Shown: one piece after another, positions 1-6,392 of the stretch
How positions within the stretch are numbered: position 1 is the first letter of the stretch
Layout: each line of letters begins with the position of its first letter
Assembly: GCA_029933535.1 (NCBI GenBank)
Contig: JAOZNZ010000051.1
Span: 1 to 12,019, forward strand
Direction of reading: 5' to 3'
DNA: 12,019 nt
From: a bacterium
Lineage (GTDB): Bacteria; Auribacterota; UBA3054; B51-G9
The notes under the pieces: model-generated
What the model saw: the letters and a program-made list of their open reading frames with translations, nothing else
Told to the model about the DNA's origin: nothing
The model's database searches: none
Translations under genes and position numbers: made by a program

Positions 1-28
1 CTGTTATTTTTAGTTTTTGAGTAAACAT
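1..28 (-). CDS. Start of an unidentified gene running off the left edge
   Basis: Read leftwards, an ATG at 26-28 opens nine codons (MFTQKLKIT) with no stop before the window ends. It is preceded by a clear Shine-Dalgarno sequence, AAAGGAG (complement of 38-44), nine nt from the ATG. That makes a real start much likelier than chance, because nearly all other genes here lack one. A possible -10 box, TATAAA, lies at 67-72 on the same strand with only a weak -35 (TGTTAA, 90-95). A perfect palindrome at 107-123 sits about 55 nt before the inferred transcription start, where an activator could bind. The product cannot be named from nine residues. It follows the MmgE/PrpD gene in the same direction and may belong to the same pathway. 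Confidence 0.6.
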
Positions 29-106
29 AAAGATTTTCTCCTTTTAGATTAATTTAACAGTGTTGATTTATATTGCAATTCTGCACTCCTTAACAGATTT
101 TTTCTT

Positions 107-123
107 TCGACAAAAAATGTCGA
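107..123. promoter_or_regulatory. Perfect palindrome TCGACA-AAAAA-TGTCGA, putative operator
   Basis: Six-base arms are perfectly complementary around an A5 centre. A near-identical sequence occurs at 2968-2986, upstream of the isochorismatase-family gene. Its place just upstream of the weak promoter of the left-edge gene suits binding by a dimeric regulator. No regulator gene is in the window, so the binding protein is unknown. Confidence 0.45.
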
Positions 124-243
124 TTCACCCCAAATAACACATAATTTCTTTAACCATTTCCCTGCGTATTTATATTTATTTATTATCTACCAATAATTCC
201 GTCTCTTTCTTCACTTCACAAAACTTTTATATGCATAACGGTC

Positions 244-295
244 AAAATCACCAGCGGATGTCAAGCGGCAGCGGAACATCCGTCTGGTGGATTTT
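244..295 (-). terminator. Long bulged hairpin behind the MmgE/PrpD gene, probable terminator or 3' structure
   Basis: Arms at 244-261 and 276-295 pair over 18 base pairs with two single-base bulges and a 14-nt loop. In the leftward direction the stem ends in TTTT, only a short U-tract, so termination is plausible but not certain. It lies 83 nt after the MmgE/PrpD stop and before the left-edge gene, so it would separate the two units. A REP-like repeat is the alternative. The rest of 29-377 is A+T-rich and holds the promoter elements of the left-edge gene; I see no further gene in it. Confidence 0.5.
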
Positions 296-377
296 CTTGT
301 TCGGTTTCTATCCGCATCAATAGATTTTCAACGAATTCCATCCAATTAACTTTCATTTTACGATTACTGAACGCAAT

Positions 378-1733
378 TCAAATCAATCTGCGCTTGAGCG
401 GCGAAATCAACCAATCCAATTTTGATTGTTCCTCCAGTTTCCAGAGTTTCTCGATGATTGCTCTCTTCTCGGAGTCGTTGGCGGCAAAGAAAAAATACGT
501 TTTGAGCTTTTCTTCTATTTCGTGATCGGAGAGCGGATCGCCCGGGTCGCCTTTGGGATAGTCTTTGTCGCCTCGGATACTTGTTCCATCCTTCAATGTT
601 ATTTCGATAACGCATCGGCTTTTGGCCGGATACGCTTTGGTGAGTTCCGGATCGTGCACTACATGAATGCGTTTGATCAGTTCAATAAGATCAGGATCCG
701 AGGCGCGCGATTCATCGAAGTCCTCATAGCTCACGGGTTTGAGCAGGGCTGTGGCCACGCAATAGAGGATCGAGTGGGTGCGACCGGCTCGGCTAATCGG
801 GTTCTGAGCGCTTGAAAGCGCACCGTTGCGGTAAGCCACTTCATAGGTCTTCACGGTTACCGATTCGATTGCTTTTTTATCTGGAATCTTAGCGGACAGG
901 TCAAGCGAAACGTCAATGGGCGTCTGACAGAAGACCAGGGCGGGCCACCGCTTGAAGATGATACGTCTCAAGTCGGGTGGTGGCTCAAAAAACGACTTGA
1001 CATGAGGAAAGAACTGGTTGACTCCAGCATCGCCTTCGTAAATCTCCGGCGGCGCCTGAAAACCGGCCATCGCCAGTTTGACCGCTTGCAGGCCCCGAAG
1101 CGCGCATGAAGCGTAGGTGCAGTGCTTCCAATCGGTCATCTGACCAACGGCAGCCTGATTGATATCCAGCCCGAACATACCCGCGATGCGCTGAACACTG
1201 ACAAGCTGTTTCTCTGTACATCCCAAAACGCACCCGATTGCCAGCGCCGTGATAAACGTGGCGGCCGCGTCGTGATCGTAGTTCGCGGGTTCCGGGTTGT
1301 AGTATGTACTGAAAGCCGCTGAAAGATAGAACATGGTGTGAACTGCCTCAAGCAGTTGCGTACCGTTCATTTTCCGCCAATCCGCAAGAATGAGAGCAAT
1401 TGCGACATTATCCGAAGGATGCACACCGCCCATGTTGTTCGGAGAAAGATAAGTACTGAGCAAATCGCTTCTGCGGGCCAAGATGGAATTCACAAAGAAC
1501 GTATCTGTAAAACTTCCACGCTTCTGTATGCCCCAAACGTCCAGATCCGACCCTGAAGCCACGCCTGAAACCAACCGGTCAAAATTCAACAACATTTCTC
1601 GGTCTTTCAGAGAGCCGCAGATGGACGCGAAGGAGTCCATAATGTTCCGCTTCATGATATGCTGCATCTCGCTGTCAAGCCTTTTCCGATATAAGGCGAC
1701 AACTCTTTTGGCTATGATTTTGTCCAATTGCAT
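378..1733 (-). CDS. MmgE/PrpD-family protein (2-methylcitrate dehydratase / cis-aconitate decarboxylase superfamily)
   Basis: The 451-residue product has the usual length of the MmgE/PrpD superfamily, whose members dehydrate 2-methylcitrate, decarboxylate cis-aconitate or act on related acids. Recognisable parts are the N-terminal helix (IAKRVVALYRKRL, about 7-19), the MGGVHPSDN segment with H105, the K203-H204 pair where the family has a conserved lysine/histidine region, the LAMAGFQAPPEIYEG stretch (220-234), and the C-terminal YPAKSRCVIEITLKDG (368-383) followed by DPLSDHEIEEKL (399-410). The last part is typical of the smaller lid domain. I chose the ATG at 1731-1733 because GGAG lies 6 nt before it and it begins one nt after the upstream gene's TGA. 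Starts at 1745 or 1769 would overlap that gene. It is the third gene of a tight leftward operon. Without a methylcitrate synthase or 2-methylisocitrate lyase neighbour, a propionate role is not supported. Some stretches (about 1021-1080) are near 60% G+C, above the rest of the window. Confidence 0.88.
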   Translation of the reverse strand: MQLDKIIAKRVVALYRKRLDSEMQHIMKRNIMDSFASICGSLKDREMLLNFDRLVSGVASGSDLDVWGIQKRGSFTDTFFVNSILARRSDLLSTYLSPNNMGGVHPSDNVAIALILADWRKMNGTQLLEAVHTMFYLSAAFSTYYNPEPANYDHDAAATFITALAIGCVLGCTEKQLVSVQRIAGMFGLDINQAAVGQMTDWKHCTYASCALRGLQAVKLAMAGFQAPPEIYEGDAGVNQFFPHVKSFFEPPPDLRRIIFKRWPALVFCQTPIDVSLDLSAKIPDKKAIESVTVKTYEVAYRNGALSSAQNPISRAGRTHSILYCVATALLKPVSYEDFDESRASDPDLIELIKRIHVVHDPELTKAYPAKSRCVIEITLKDGTSIRGDKDYPKGDPGDPLSDHEIEEKLKTYFFFAANDSEKRAIIEKLWKLEEQSKLDWLISPLKRRLI

Positions 1734-1734
1734 T

Positions 1735-2145
1735 TCAGTCTCCATTATTGAAGAACTTGATATAGACAAGACCGGAGCAAATCTTTTTTTCTTTATTTAA
1801 CTCGTAATAATCCACGCATCCGAATTGGCAGACATCCCCCTTTTTGTAGGCTTTGCTGAAGAACGAACCGTCCTCAGTGAAATCCAGACGGATCTTTACC
1901 TGGAGATATACACATCCGTCGCCGAACACCACATGTTCTGGCATGCCAAGTGTCTCTTCGCATGCAGAGTGATAACTGGTCCAATAATCCAGCATTTCCT
2001 CCTTGCCCCGAAGCGCCTTCTCCGAAGCATACCAGAAACAATCTTCTGACATGTACTTCTCGAAAAGCACGTCATATTGCCGTTCATTATAAGCACGGAA
2101 GAACCCACTGATATCTTCTGCTGACGTGATTCCAATTTTTCTCAT
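1735..2145 (-). CDS. NTF2/SnoaL-like small protein
   Basis: A 136-residue protein with the outline of the NTF2-like/SnoaL fold. N-terminal helices (DISGFFRAYNERQYDVLFEKYMSED, about 11-35) lead to FWYASEKALRGKEEMLDYW (37-55), the usual helix-turn that frames the cavity. Alternating strands follow (CVYLQVKIRLDF 78-89; CQFGCVDYYEL 106-116; GLVYIKFF 125-132). Family members are cyclases, isomerases, dehydratases or simple binding subunits, and no catalytic residue can be assigned here. The open frame extends to 2349, but the ATG at 2143-2145 has an AGGGAGGG Shine-Dalgarno sequence and lies 13 nt after the preceding gene, so the extension is not used. Its place between a cysteine hydrolase and an MmgE/PrpD protein suggests it handles an intermediate of the same small-molecule pathway. 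Confidence 0.75.
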   Translation of the reverse strand: MRKIGITSAEDISGFFRAYNERQYDVLFEKYMSEDCFWYASEKALRGKEEMLDYWTSYHSACEETLGMPEHVVFGDGCVYLQVKIRLDFTEDGSFFSKAYKKGDVCQFGCVDYYELNKEKKICSGLVYIKFFNNGD

Positions 2146-2158
2146 TATCGTTCCCTCC

Positions 2159-2779
2159 CTATTTATTTTGACCTTTGCTGACATCTCTAATGATATCAGT
2201 CGTTGATTGCACGTCTCCAAAAAACAGTTGGGTATTCCTGAGTGTATTATGATACGACGTCTCATCGGTACCGATGGTTGCGTCAGAAACAAGAATAACT
2301 TCATAGTCGAGTTGCATAGCATCCCGCAAAGTGGATTCGACACAAACATTGGCAGCGATTCCTGTTATCAGGAGTTGTTTCCGCCCCAGCTCTTTAAGTT
2401 TGTTTTGCAGATCGGGGGGATTGGCGAGAAAAGCGCTGTAACGGTTTTTAAAAACGATATGGTCTCTATCAGTATCCACATCCATTCCACGGAATATCTC
2501 CGTTCCTGCACTATAATTCATAACGGCGCGAGTCCGTTTTTCATCGTGGAACAACTGAAAGAACCCACCATCATTTACATTGCCCTTCGAATGAAGGTTA
2601 TGCCGAACCCAGATAACGGGGATATTCAATCTCCGACAAGCGTCAGCAAGCCGGTTGATATTTATAACAATTCGGTCAAGCGCAAGCCGGCGCGAATCAT
2701 TCTCCATAACACACGAAAACTCCTGCATGTCGATGATGACCAATACCTCCTTGTCTGGATCAAGTGTAAATCTTTTCAT
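2159..2779 (-). CDS. Isochorismatase-family cysteine hydrolase
   Basis: The 206-residue product carries the full catalytic triad of the isochorismatase-like hydrolases: D17 in VLVIIDMQE, K111 in VFKNRYSAF, and nucleophile C146 in ITGIAANVCVESTLRDA, with the small residues before it that form the usual cis-peptide turn. Length and order match the cytoplasmic cysteine hydrolases that cleave C-N or C-O bonds (nicotinamidase, N-carbamoylsarcosine amidohydrolase, ureidoacrylate hydrolase, isochorismatase). The substrate cannot be read from the sequence. The presence of the Cys argues against a true isochorismatase of the Cys-less EntB type. It is the first gene of the leftward operon, 89 nt behind a predicted promoter start. 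No clear Shine-Dalgarno sequence precedes its ATG, unlike the next two genes. Confidence 0.88.
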   Translation of the reverse strand: MKRFTLDPDKEVLVIIDMQEFSCVMENDSRRLALDRIVININRLADACRRLNIPVIWVRHNLHSKGNVNDGGFFQLFHDEKRTRAVMNYSAGTEIFRGMDVDTDRDHIVFKNRYSAFLANPPDLQNKLKELGRKQLLITGIAANVCVESTLRDAMQLDYEVILVSDATIGTDETSYHNTLRNTQLFFGDVQSTTDIIRDVSKGQNK

Positions 2780-2874
2780 ATCATGGTCTTGTAGATATCA
2801 ATTCTTGCACCGCTATTTACATGTGACATTGCAAGCTAACTGTATAATTATATGACTTGTTTAATAATACTAAT

Positions 2875-2903
2875 ATAATAAAGAAAAGATTGCAAGAAGT
2901 CAA
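2875..2903 (-). promoter_or_regulatory. Sigma-70-type promoter of the isochorismatase-NTF2-MmgE operon
   Basis: On the minus strand TTGACT (2898-2903), a 17-nt spacer and TATTAT (2875-2880) are close to consensus. Transcription would start near 2868, leaving a leader of about 89 nt. ATCGAT at 2907-2912, directly upstream of the -35 box, resembles a half-site of the palindrome at 2968-2986. Confidence 0.6.
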
Positions 2904-2967
2904 AGAATCGATGTAATTATGCAGCAAAATAAATAATCGCAACGGGCAAGATTTGGTAAATATTGCC

Positions 2968-2986
2968 ATCGACAAAAAATATCGAT
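2968..2986. promoter_or_regulatory. Palindrome ATCGACA-N5-TATCGAT, putative operator
   Basis: Seven-base arms around an A5 centre with one mismatch, closely matching the palindrome at 107-123. A weaker relative starts at 3019 (ATCGACA-ATTTA-TGT), and an ATCGAT half-site is at 2907-2912. All lie upstream of the operon promoter. The gene-free stretch 2780-3213 otherwise holds the operon leader and promoter, a terminator hairpin at 3048-3064, A+T-rich simple repeats and a hairpin at 3192-3210. Confidence 0.4.
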
Positions 2987-3047
2987 TGTTTAATGAAATA
3001 ACATGCTATTGCATGGTCATCGACAATTTATGTTTGTTGAGAAAAGC

Positions 3048-3064
3048 CGACCTCATTGAGGTCG
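3048..3064 (-). terminator. Rho-independent terminator of the fucose isomerase transcript
   Basis: CGACCTC and GAGGTCG form a perfect seven-bp stem with a three-base loop. In the leftward direction GGCTTTTCTC follows, giving a short U-tract. It lies about 150 nt after the fucI stop and would isolate fucI from the operon to its left. Confidence 0.55.
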
Positions 3065-3191
3065 TCTAATAATTTAATTCTACTTTTTACTTGAAAGTTG
3101 AAAATTCGGAGTTAGAACTTTTTTCGTATTATAATATAAATCTCAACTCCCAACTCTAAAGTTTAAAATTTTTTAACTTTTAACTTTCAAC

Positions 3192-3210
3192 CCAAAGCAA
3201 GATGCTTTGG
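3192..3210. repeat. Eight-bp triloop hairpin directly after fucI
   Basis: CCAAAGCA and TGCTTTGG pair perfectly around AGA, three nt beyond the fucI stop codon. No U-tract follows in the leftward direction, so it is more likely a 3'-end stabiliser or a small palindromic repeat than a terminator. Simple A+T-rich repeats of an AACTTT type fill 3100-3190 beside it. Confidence 0.5.
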
Positions 3211-3213
3211 TTA

Positions 3214-4926
3214 CTATTTCGATAGCATTTGTTTCGCCGCATCCTCGCCGCCGTTCATTAAATAAATCAATGGTTGAGGACGGTCAATTCCTTCTACAAA
3301 TGAAGGACGTGCCTGCCACGGAGTACCCGAAAGTACATTCGTTAAATCCATCCAATACTGCAATCTCGCCGGTTTTAATCCCCATGTCATGTGAAGATGA
3401 TTGGCTGGTGCATATTGTTTGTATTCCATCATCGAAGCATACTTCGGAACAACAAATGTATGAGGCCATGTAGGCGTTGATGTGTTGCAAACAGCTTTGC
3501 TTAGCTTCGCGGGCAGGTCAACTGTGCAGGCTTCATCCCAAAACATTGTGAACATGTTGTTGAGTGAACTGTAGGCAAGCCGGCCTGCTATACCTTCAAT
3601 CCCACCCGGAGATACAAAATTAACAGAGTTCCCCGCACCCGGGAAGTAATCTGTTCCCGCAAGCGGCATATTAACTTTTGACATAATATTTTTAATTGAT
3701 GCACCTGGTTTTGCCGCCCAATCGAAAGAAGCGCTGCCCGAATTATCACCATCAACGAGGCCTTTTTTCTCCCATAAAGTTTTACCTTTCATAGGGATTT
3801 TCAGTTTTTTTGCAAGCGCTTTAATTTCCCACGCCTCCCAAACTTTTCTAAAGTCCATAAACAGGGGAGGATTTCCACCTGAAAGCCAGGTATAAAATAA
3901 CTGAGTGAGCAATCCCTGTGTGTCAGCTTCCGTAGCATAAGGTAACGGCGCTTTTCTGCCATTGTGGTCAAACGTTGAATTGAAAAGCGATTCCATTCCA
4001 TCAGCTACAGGCAGAGGATTACCACGTAAATCGGATCCCCATTCAAGCTGACTCATAAATCCTCCGCCTACGGCATTAAGATCTTCCATCAAGTCACGAA
4101 CAATTAAATACATTGCAAGACTCTGATTTAATCTTTCAGAATCTTTTGGTTTTGGAAGTTGAATACGTTTGCCAAGCATAGAATCAAGCCAGCCGCGCAA
4201 TGCAGCCAGTTCTTTTTTATCATAAGCTTTTTTGTTCAGCATATCGGCGAGAAGTTTCATATCGAGACGTGTAATTTCAATTCCAAAAGTGTTTCGCGTT
4301 GGAATAATATGCTGCAGCGCTGTTTCCATTCCCATTGAATCGTGACCGAAAAGTACCACTCTTTTACCTTTAAGTCCAACAAATGTTATCGCAGCATAAC
4401 ACCAATCAATAAGAGCTTCAGCGGTAGATTTTGTCATTTTAGGCTTTTGACCCGTGTCTGCCCAGGTGCCTACATTTATGTGAGCAAGCTTCCCGTATTG
4501 CGCTATCGCTCCATTTGCAGCGTGAGTAAAAACTACTCCCGGTCGCGGACCGCTGTTTCCGCAAGTTAAATTTATCGGCGTGTCTTTCGGAAAATGAGAT
4601 AGAAGCGAGATAAGTCCAAGCTGAGGAAAAGCCCATGTATCAGGTACACAAACCAAAACATTTACTCCATTTGCTTTAAACTGCTGCGCAACAATATCTG
4701 CCTGGCGTTCACCGTCAACAAGAGTTGACGCCCAAACAATTTGAGGTAGTTCGTCATTTGGCAAAGAAATATCTTTTGCAATAATATCAGCTGCCATTTC
4801 AACAATATTTGCCGCACGTGAACGGGCATCTGCATCTATTCTCGGGTCACAAGTTGCGAAAACGCCTATAACGGGAGTTGAAGGCGAATAATTTTTAACT
4901 GAAGATAATTTGATTGCTTTACTCAT
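3214..4926 (-). CDS. fucI: L-fucose isomerase family protein
   Basis: The 570-residue product resembles the cytoplasmic L-fucose (and D-arabinose) isomerases, which interconvert L-fucose and L-fuculose with Mn2+ (E. coli enzyme about 590 aa). Supporting segments are CGNSGPRPG (122-130), KGKRVVLFGHDSMGM (186-200), LFNSTFDHNGR (314-324), PYATEADTQGLL (329-340) and YAPANHLHMTWG (505-516). By comparison with the family, E295 (in QLEW), D320 and H510 are the probable metal ligands; this is inferred from spacing and context. The frame is open to 5001, but those 25 extra codons translate a tandem repeat, so I start at MSKAIKL (ATG 4924-4926), which has no Shine-Dalgarno sequence. No fuculokinase, aldolase or transporter is adjacent. 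The downstream path is therefore unseen, and a related aldose such as L-arabinose or D-arabinose could be the substrate. Confidence 0.82.
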   Translation of the reverse strand: MSKAIKLSSVKNYSPSTPVIGVFATCDPRIDADARSRAANIVEMAADIIAKDISLPNDELPQIVWASTLVDGERQADIVAQQFKANGVNVLVCVPDTWAFPQLGLISLLSHFPKDTPINLTCGNSGPRPGVVFTHAANGAIAQYGKLAHINVGTWADTGQKPKMTKSTAEALIDWCYAAITFVGLKGKRVVLFGHDSMGMETALQHIIPTRNTFGIEITRLDMKLLADMLNKKAYDKKELAALRGWLDSMLGKRIQLPKPKDSERLNQSLAMYLIVRDLMEDLNAVGGGFMSQLEWGSDLRGNPLPVADGMESLFNSTFDHNGRKAPLPYATEADTQGLLTQLFYTWLSGGNPPLFMDFRKVWEAWEIKALAKKLKIPMKGKTLWEKKGLVDGDNSGSASFDWAAKPGASIKNIMSKVNMPLAGTDYFPGAGNSVNFVSPGGIEGIAGRLAYSSLNNMFTMFWDEACTVDLPAKLSKAVCNTSTPTWPHTFVVPKYASMMEYKQYAPANHLHMTWGLKPARLQYWMDLTNVLSGTPWQARPSFVEGIDRPQPLIYLMNGGEDAAKQMLSK

Positions 4927-4997
4927 TGGTTTGAAGGTTTTAAGGTTACAAGGTTTTAAGGTTGTAAGGTTGAAAGGTTGAAAGGTTGAAAGGTTAG
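4927..4997. repeat. AAGGTT-type short tandem repeat abutting the fucI start
   Basis: About eight imperfect units of 8-10 bp built on AAGGTTGA / AAGGTTTT occupy the whole stretch up to the fucI ATG. Read leftwards the mRNA leader would therefore be CAACCTT-type repeat with no ribosome binding site. Confidence 0.8.
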
Positions 4998-5022
4998 GCA
5001 CTAATTAACGTCTTCAAATCTC

Positions 5023-5069
5023 TTCCCCATATCTCCCATACCTCCCATAATTCCCATAATTCCCATATT
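5023..5069. repeat. Nine-bp tandem repeat TTCCCATAA between nusB and fucI
   Basis: About five units (CTCCCATAC, CTCCCATAA and TTCCCATAA variants) end 14 nt before the nusB stop codon. With the AAGGTT array it fills nearly all of the 157-nt nusB-fucI gap; I see no promoter there. Confidence 0.8.
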
Positions 5070-5083
5070 TTATTAAAGTGTGT

Positions 5084-5500
5084 TTATTGGGATTTATTCT
5101 TTTTGCAGATCTTATCAAGTATACCATTTACAAAATGTCCTGATTCTTTTGTACTGTATATTTTTGAAATATCTACCGCTTCGTTGATTGCAACGGGTAT
5201 CGGCGTCGCCGGCTCATTAAGCACTTCGTAAATAGCAACACGCATAATTTGTTTGTCTACATTCGCTATTCTTTTGAAATCCCAGTTCCGTGCTTGCTGT
5301 GAGATTTTTTTATCAATATCTTCTGCGTCAGCTATCACTCCACGCACAAGCTTAAGCGCTCTGTTCTGAACGCTTTTTTCAAAAGGCTTGGAGTAAAAAT
5401 CCAAACCAAGACGGCCAATGGCAACGTCATCTGTTTTTTGTATGTCCATACTGTGAAGCATTGACATAGCAAGAATTCTTGATTTTCTTCTGCGACGCAT
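5084..5500 (-). CDS. nusB: Transcription antitermination factor NusB
   Basis: A 138-residue helical RNA-binding protein of normal NusB length. With NusE (ribosomal protein S10) it binds boxA RNA and supports antitermination on rRNA operons. Family features are the basic N-terminus RRRRKSRILAMSMLHSMDI (2-20), NWDFKRIANVDKQIMRVAIYE (72-92) and the signature PIPVAINEAVDISKIYSTKES...FVNGILDKI (100-131). The frame is open to 5560 inside ribH, but the family N-terminus begins at the ATG at 5498-5500, five nt after the ribH stop. No Shine-Dalgarno sequence is visible, so translation may be coupled to ribH. The ribH-nusB pairing is common in bacteria. Confidence 0.93.
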   Translation of the reverse strand: MRRRRKSRILAMSMLHSMDIQKTDDVAIGRLGLDFYSKPFEKSVQNRALKLVRGVIADAEDIDKKISQQARNWDFKRIANVDKQIMRVAIYEVLNEPATPIPVAINEAVDISKIYSTKESGHFVNGILDKICKKNKSQ

Positions 5501-5505
5501 TTGTT

Positions 5506-5976
5506 TTAAATCTGTGTGTAAAGTTGTGCCATCTCTATAGCTGCAAGGGTCGCATCCCAACCCTTATTACCAGCTTTTGTTCCGGCGCGTTCAATTGCCT
5601 GCTCGATTGTGTCAGTAGTAAGTACGCCGAATGTAACAGGTACATCGTTCATTCCGGCTTGCGCGATGCCTTTTGAAGCTTCGTTTGCAACATATTCAAA
5701 ATGAGGTGTTCCACCACGAATAACTGCTCCAAGACATACTACAGCATCATAATTTTTTGAATCTGCGGCACGCTTTGCAACAGCAGGCATTTCCCATGCT
5801 CCTGGAACGCGGATAATTGTTATAGCCGATTCATCGCCACCGTGTCTCTTCCAGCAGTCGAGAGCGCCACCTATAAGTTTTTCGGTAATGAATTCGTTAA
5901 ATCTGCTTGCAACGATTCCAAGTTTTAGATTTTTTGCGTCAAGCATTCCTTCGATAGTTTTTGATTTTGTATTCAT
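5506..5976 (-). CDS. ribH: 6,7-dimethyl-8-ribityllumazine synthase
   Basis: The 156-residue enzyme condenses 5-amino-6-ribitylaminouracil with 3,4-dihydroxy-2-butanone 4-phosphate, the step before riboflavin synthase, usually in a hollow multimeric assembly. Substrate residues are visible: SRFNEFI with F26, PGAWEMP (58-64), the phosphate and catalytic loop GAVIRGGTPHFEYV (83-96) with H92, and GVLTTDTIEQAIERAGTKAGNKG (117-139) with R130. Its second substrate is made by RibBA, encoded 421 nt upstream in the same direction. The start has no Shine-Dalgarno sequence but the AATTATG context shared with several neighbours. Riboflavin synthase (RibE) and RibD are not in the window. Confidence 0.96.
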   Translation of the reverse strand: MNTKSKTIEGMLDAKNLKLGIVASRFNEFITEKLIGGALDCWKRHGGDESAITIIRVPGAWEMPAVAKRAADSKNYDAVVCLGAVIRGGTPHFEYVANEASKGIAQAGMNDVPVTFGVLTTDTIEQAIERAGTKAGNKGWDATLAAIEMAQLYTQI

Positions 5977-6126
5977 AATTAAGTTTTAGGTTAAAGAGAG
6001 AAAATTAAATTTCTCTGAAATTAAATTTAAAATTTGTTTTATGTGCTTTGTGTTTAATGAAATTTGAAATTTTACGTTTTTGAATTCGCGTAAGCGCCCC
6101 GCGCATGCTGGTGTTATTTATTTATT

Positions 6127-6157
6127 CCCCCTTTTCTAAAGGGGGTTGGGGGATTTT
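6127..6157. repeat. C5/G5 hairpin repeat, copy 1
   Basis: CCCCCTTTTCTAAAGGGGG followed by TTGGGGGATTTT. The same module occurs twice inside pdxB (11308-11392) and twice in the 3' gene-free region (11682-11713, and inverted at 11818-11851). The C5 and G5 arms can pair, so it forms a hairpin flanked by a second G5 run. Confidence 0.85.
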
Positions 6158-6180
6158 ATCATTGAACGCAAAGCGTTACT

Positions 6181-6295
6181 CCATCATTCCATTACTCCAT
6201 TACTCCATCATTCCATTATTCCATTATTCCATTATTCCATTATTCCATTATTCCATTATTCCATTACTCCATCATTCCATCATTCCATTACTCCA
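6181..6295. repeat. Eight-bp tandem array (CCATTATT)14
   Basis: Fourteen exact-length units: six CCATTATT, four CCATTACT and four CCATCATT, plus a final CCA. Variant order is C-A-A-C, then six B, then A-C-C-A (A=CCATTACT, B=CCATTATT, C=CCATCATT). It abuts the two-hairpin repeat copy A. Confidence 0.95.
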
Positions 6296-6303
6296 AGATA
6301 TTT

Positions 6304-6366
6304 CGATCGCTATGCGACCGCGCAGTAAATGTCGCTATCGCGGCTTTATTCCTGCACTCCATATCC
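6304..6366 (-). repeat. Two-hairpin dispersed repeat, copy A (after ribBA)
   Basis: The 48-bp core at 6319-6366 matches the reverse complement of 10179-10226 at all but about six positions, including the ends CGCGCAGTAAATG and TGCACTCCATATCC. It contains a hairpin at 6331-6344 (GTCGC-TATC-GCGGC) and is followed by a second at 6304-6320 (CGATCGC-TAT-GCGACCG, one mismatch on this strand and a wobble on the other). It begins 31 nt after the ribBA stop, in the sense of ribBA transcription. Confidence 0.85.
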
Positions 6367-6373
6367 AATACTC

Positions 6374-6392
6374 CATAAGCTGGAAGCTTATG
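6374..6392. repeat. Eight-bp triloop hairpin directly after ribBA
   Basis: CATAAGCT and AGCTTATG pair perfectly around GGA, five nt beyond the ribBA stop. No U-tract follows, so a terminator role is weak. It resembles in form and position the hairpin after fucI. Confidence 0.55.

Noticed and set aside
426..815. 129-codon plus-strand frame opposite the MmgE/PrpD gene
   Set aside because: Lies wholly within a convincing gene on the other strand and shows no family features.
378..1733. Assignment as prpD of the methylcitrate cycle
   Set aside because: No prpB, prpC or acn homologue is near, and the partners are a cysteine hydrolase and an NTF2-like protein; only the superfamily is supported.
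2146..2349. Longer NTF2-like protein starting inside the isochorismatase-like gene
   Set aside because: It would overlap that gene by about 190 bp, while the ATG at 2145 has a strong Shine-Dalgarno sequence and starts the fold.
2207..2794. 195-codon plus-strand frame antisense to the isochorismatase-like gene
   Set aside because: The opposite strand carries a complete, motif-bearing enzyme; this frame has no recognisable domain.
4927..5001. 25-codon N-terminal extension of the fucose isomerase
   Set aside because: The extension is translated AAGGTT repeat with no family similarity; the family N-terminus fits the ATG at 4924-4926.
5501..5560. N-terminal extension of NusB into ribH
   Set aside because: The extra residues overlap ribH and do not resemble NusB, whose basic N-terminus begins at 5500.
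6181..6295. CRISPR array
   Set aside because: Units are eight bp in direct tandem with no spacers, and no cas gene is present.
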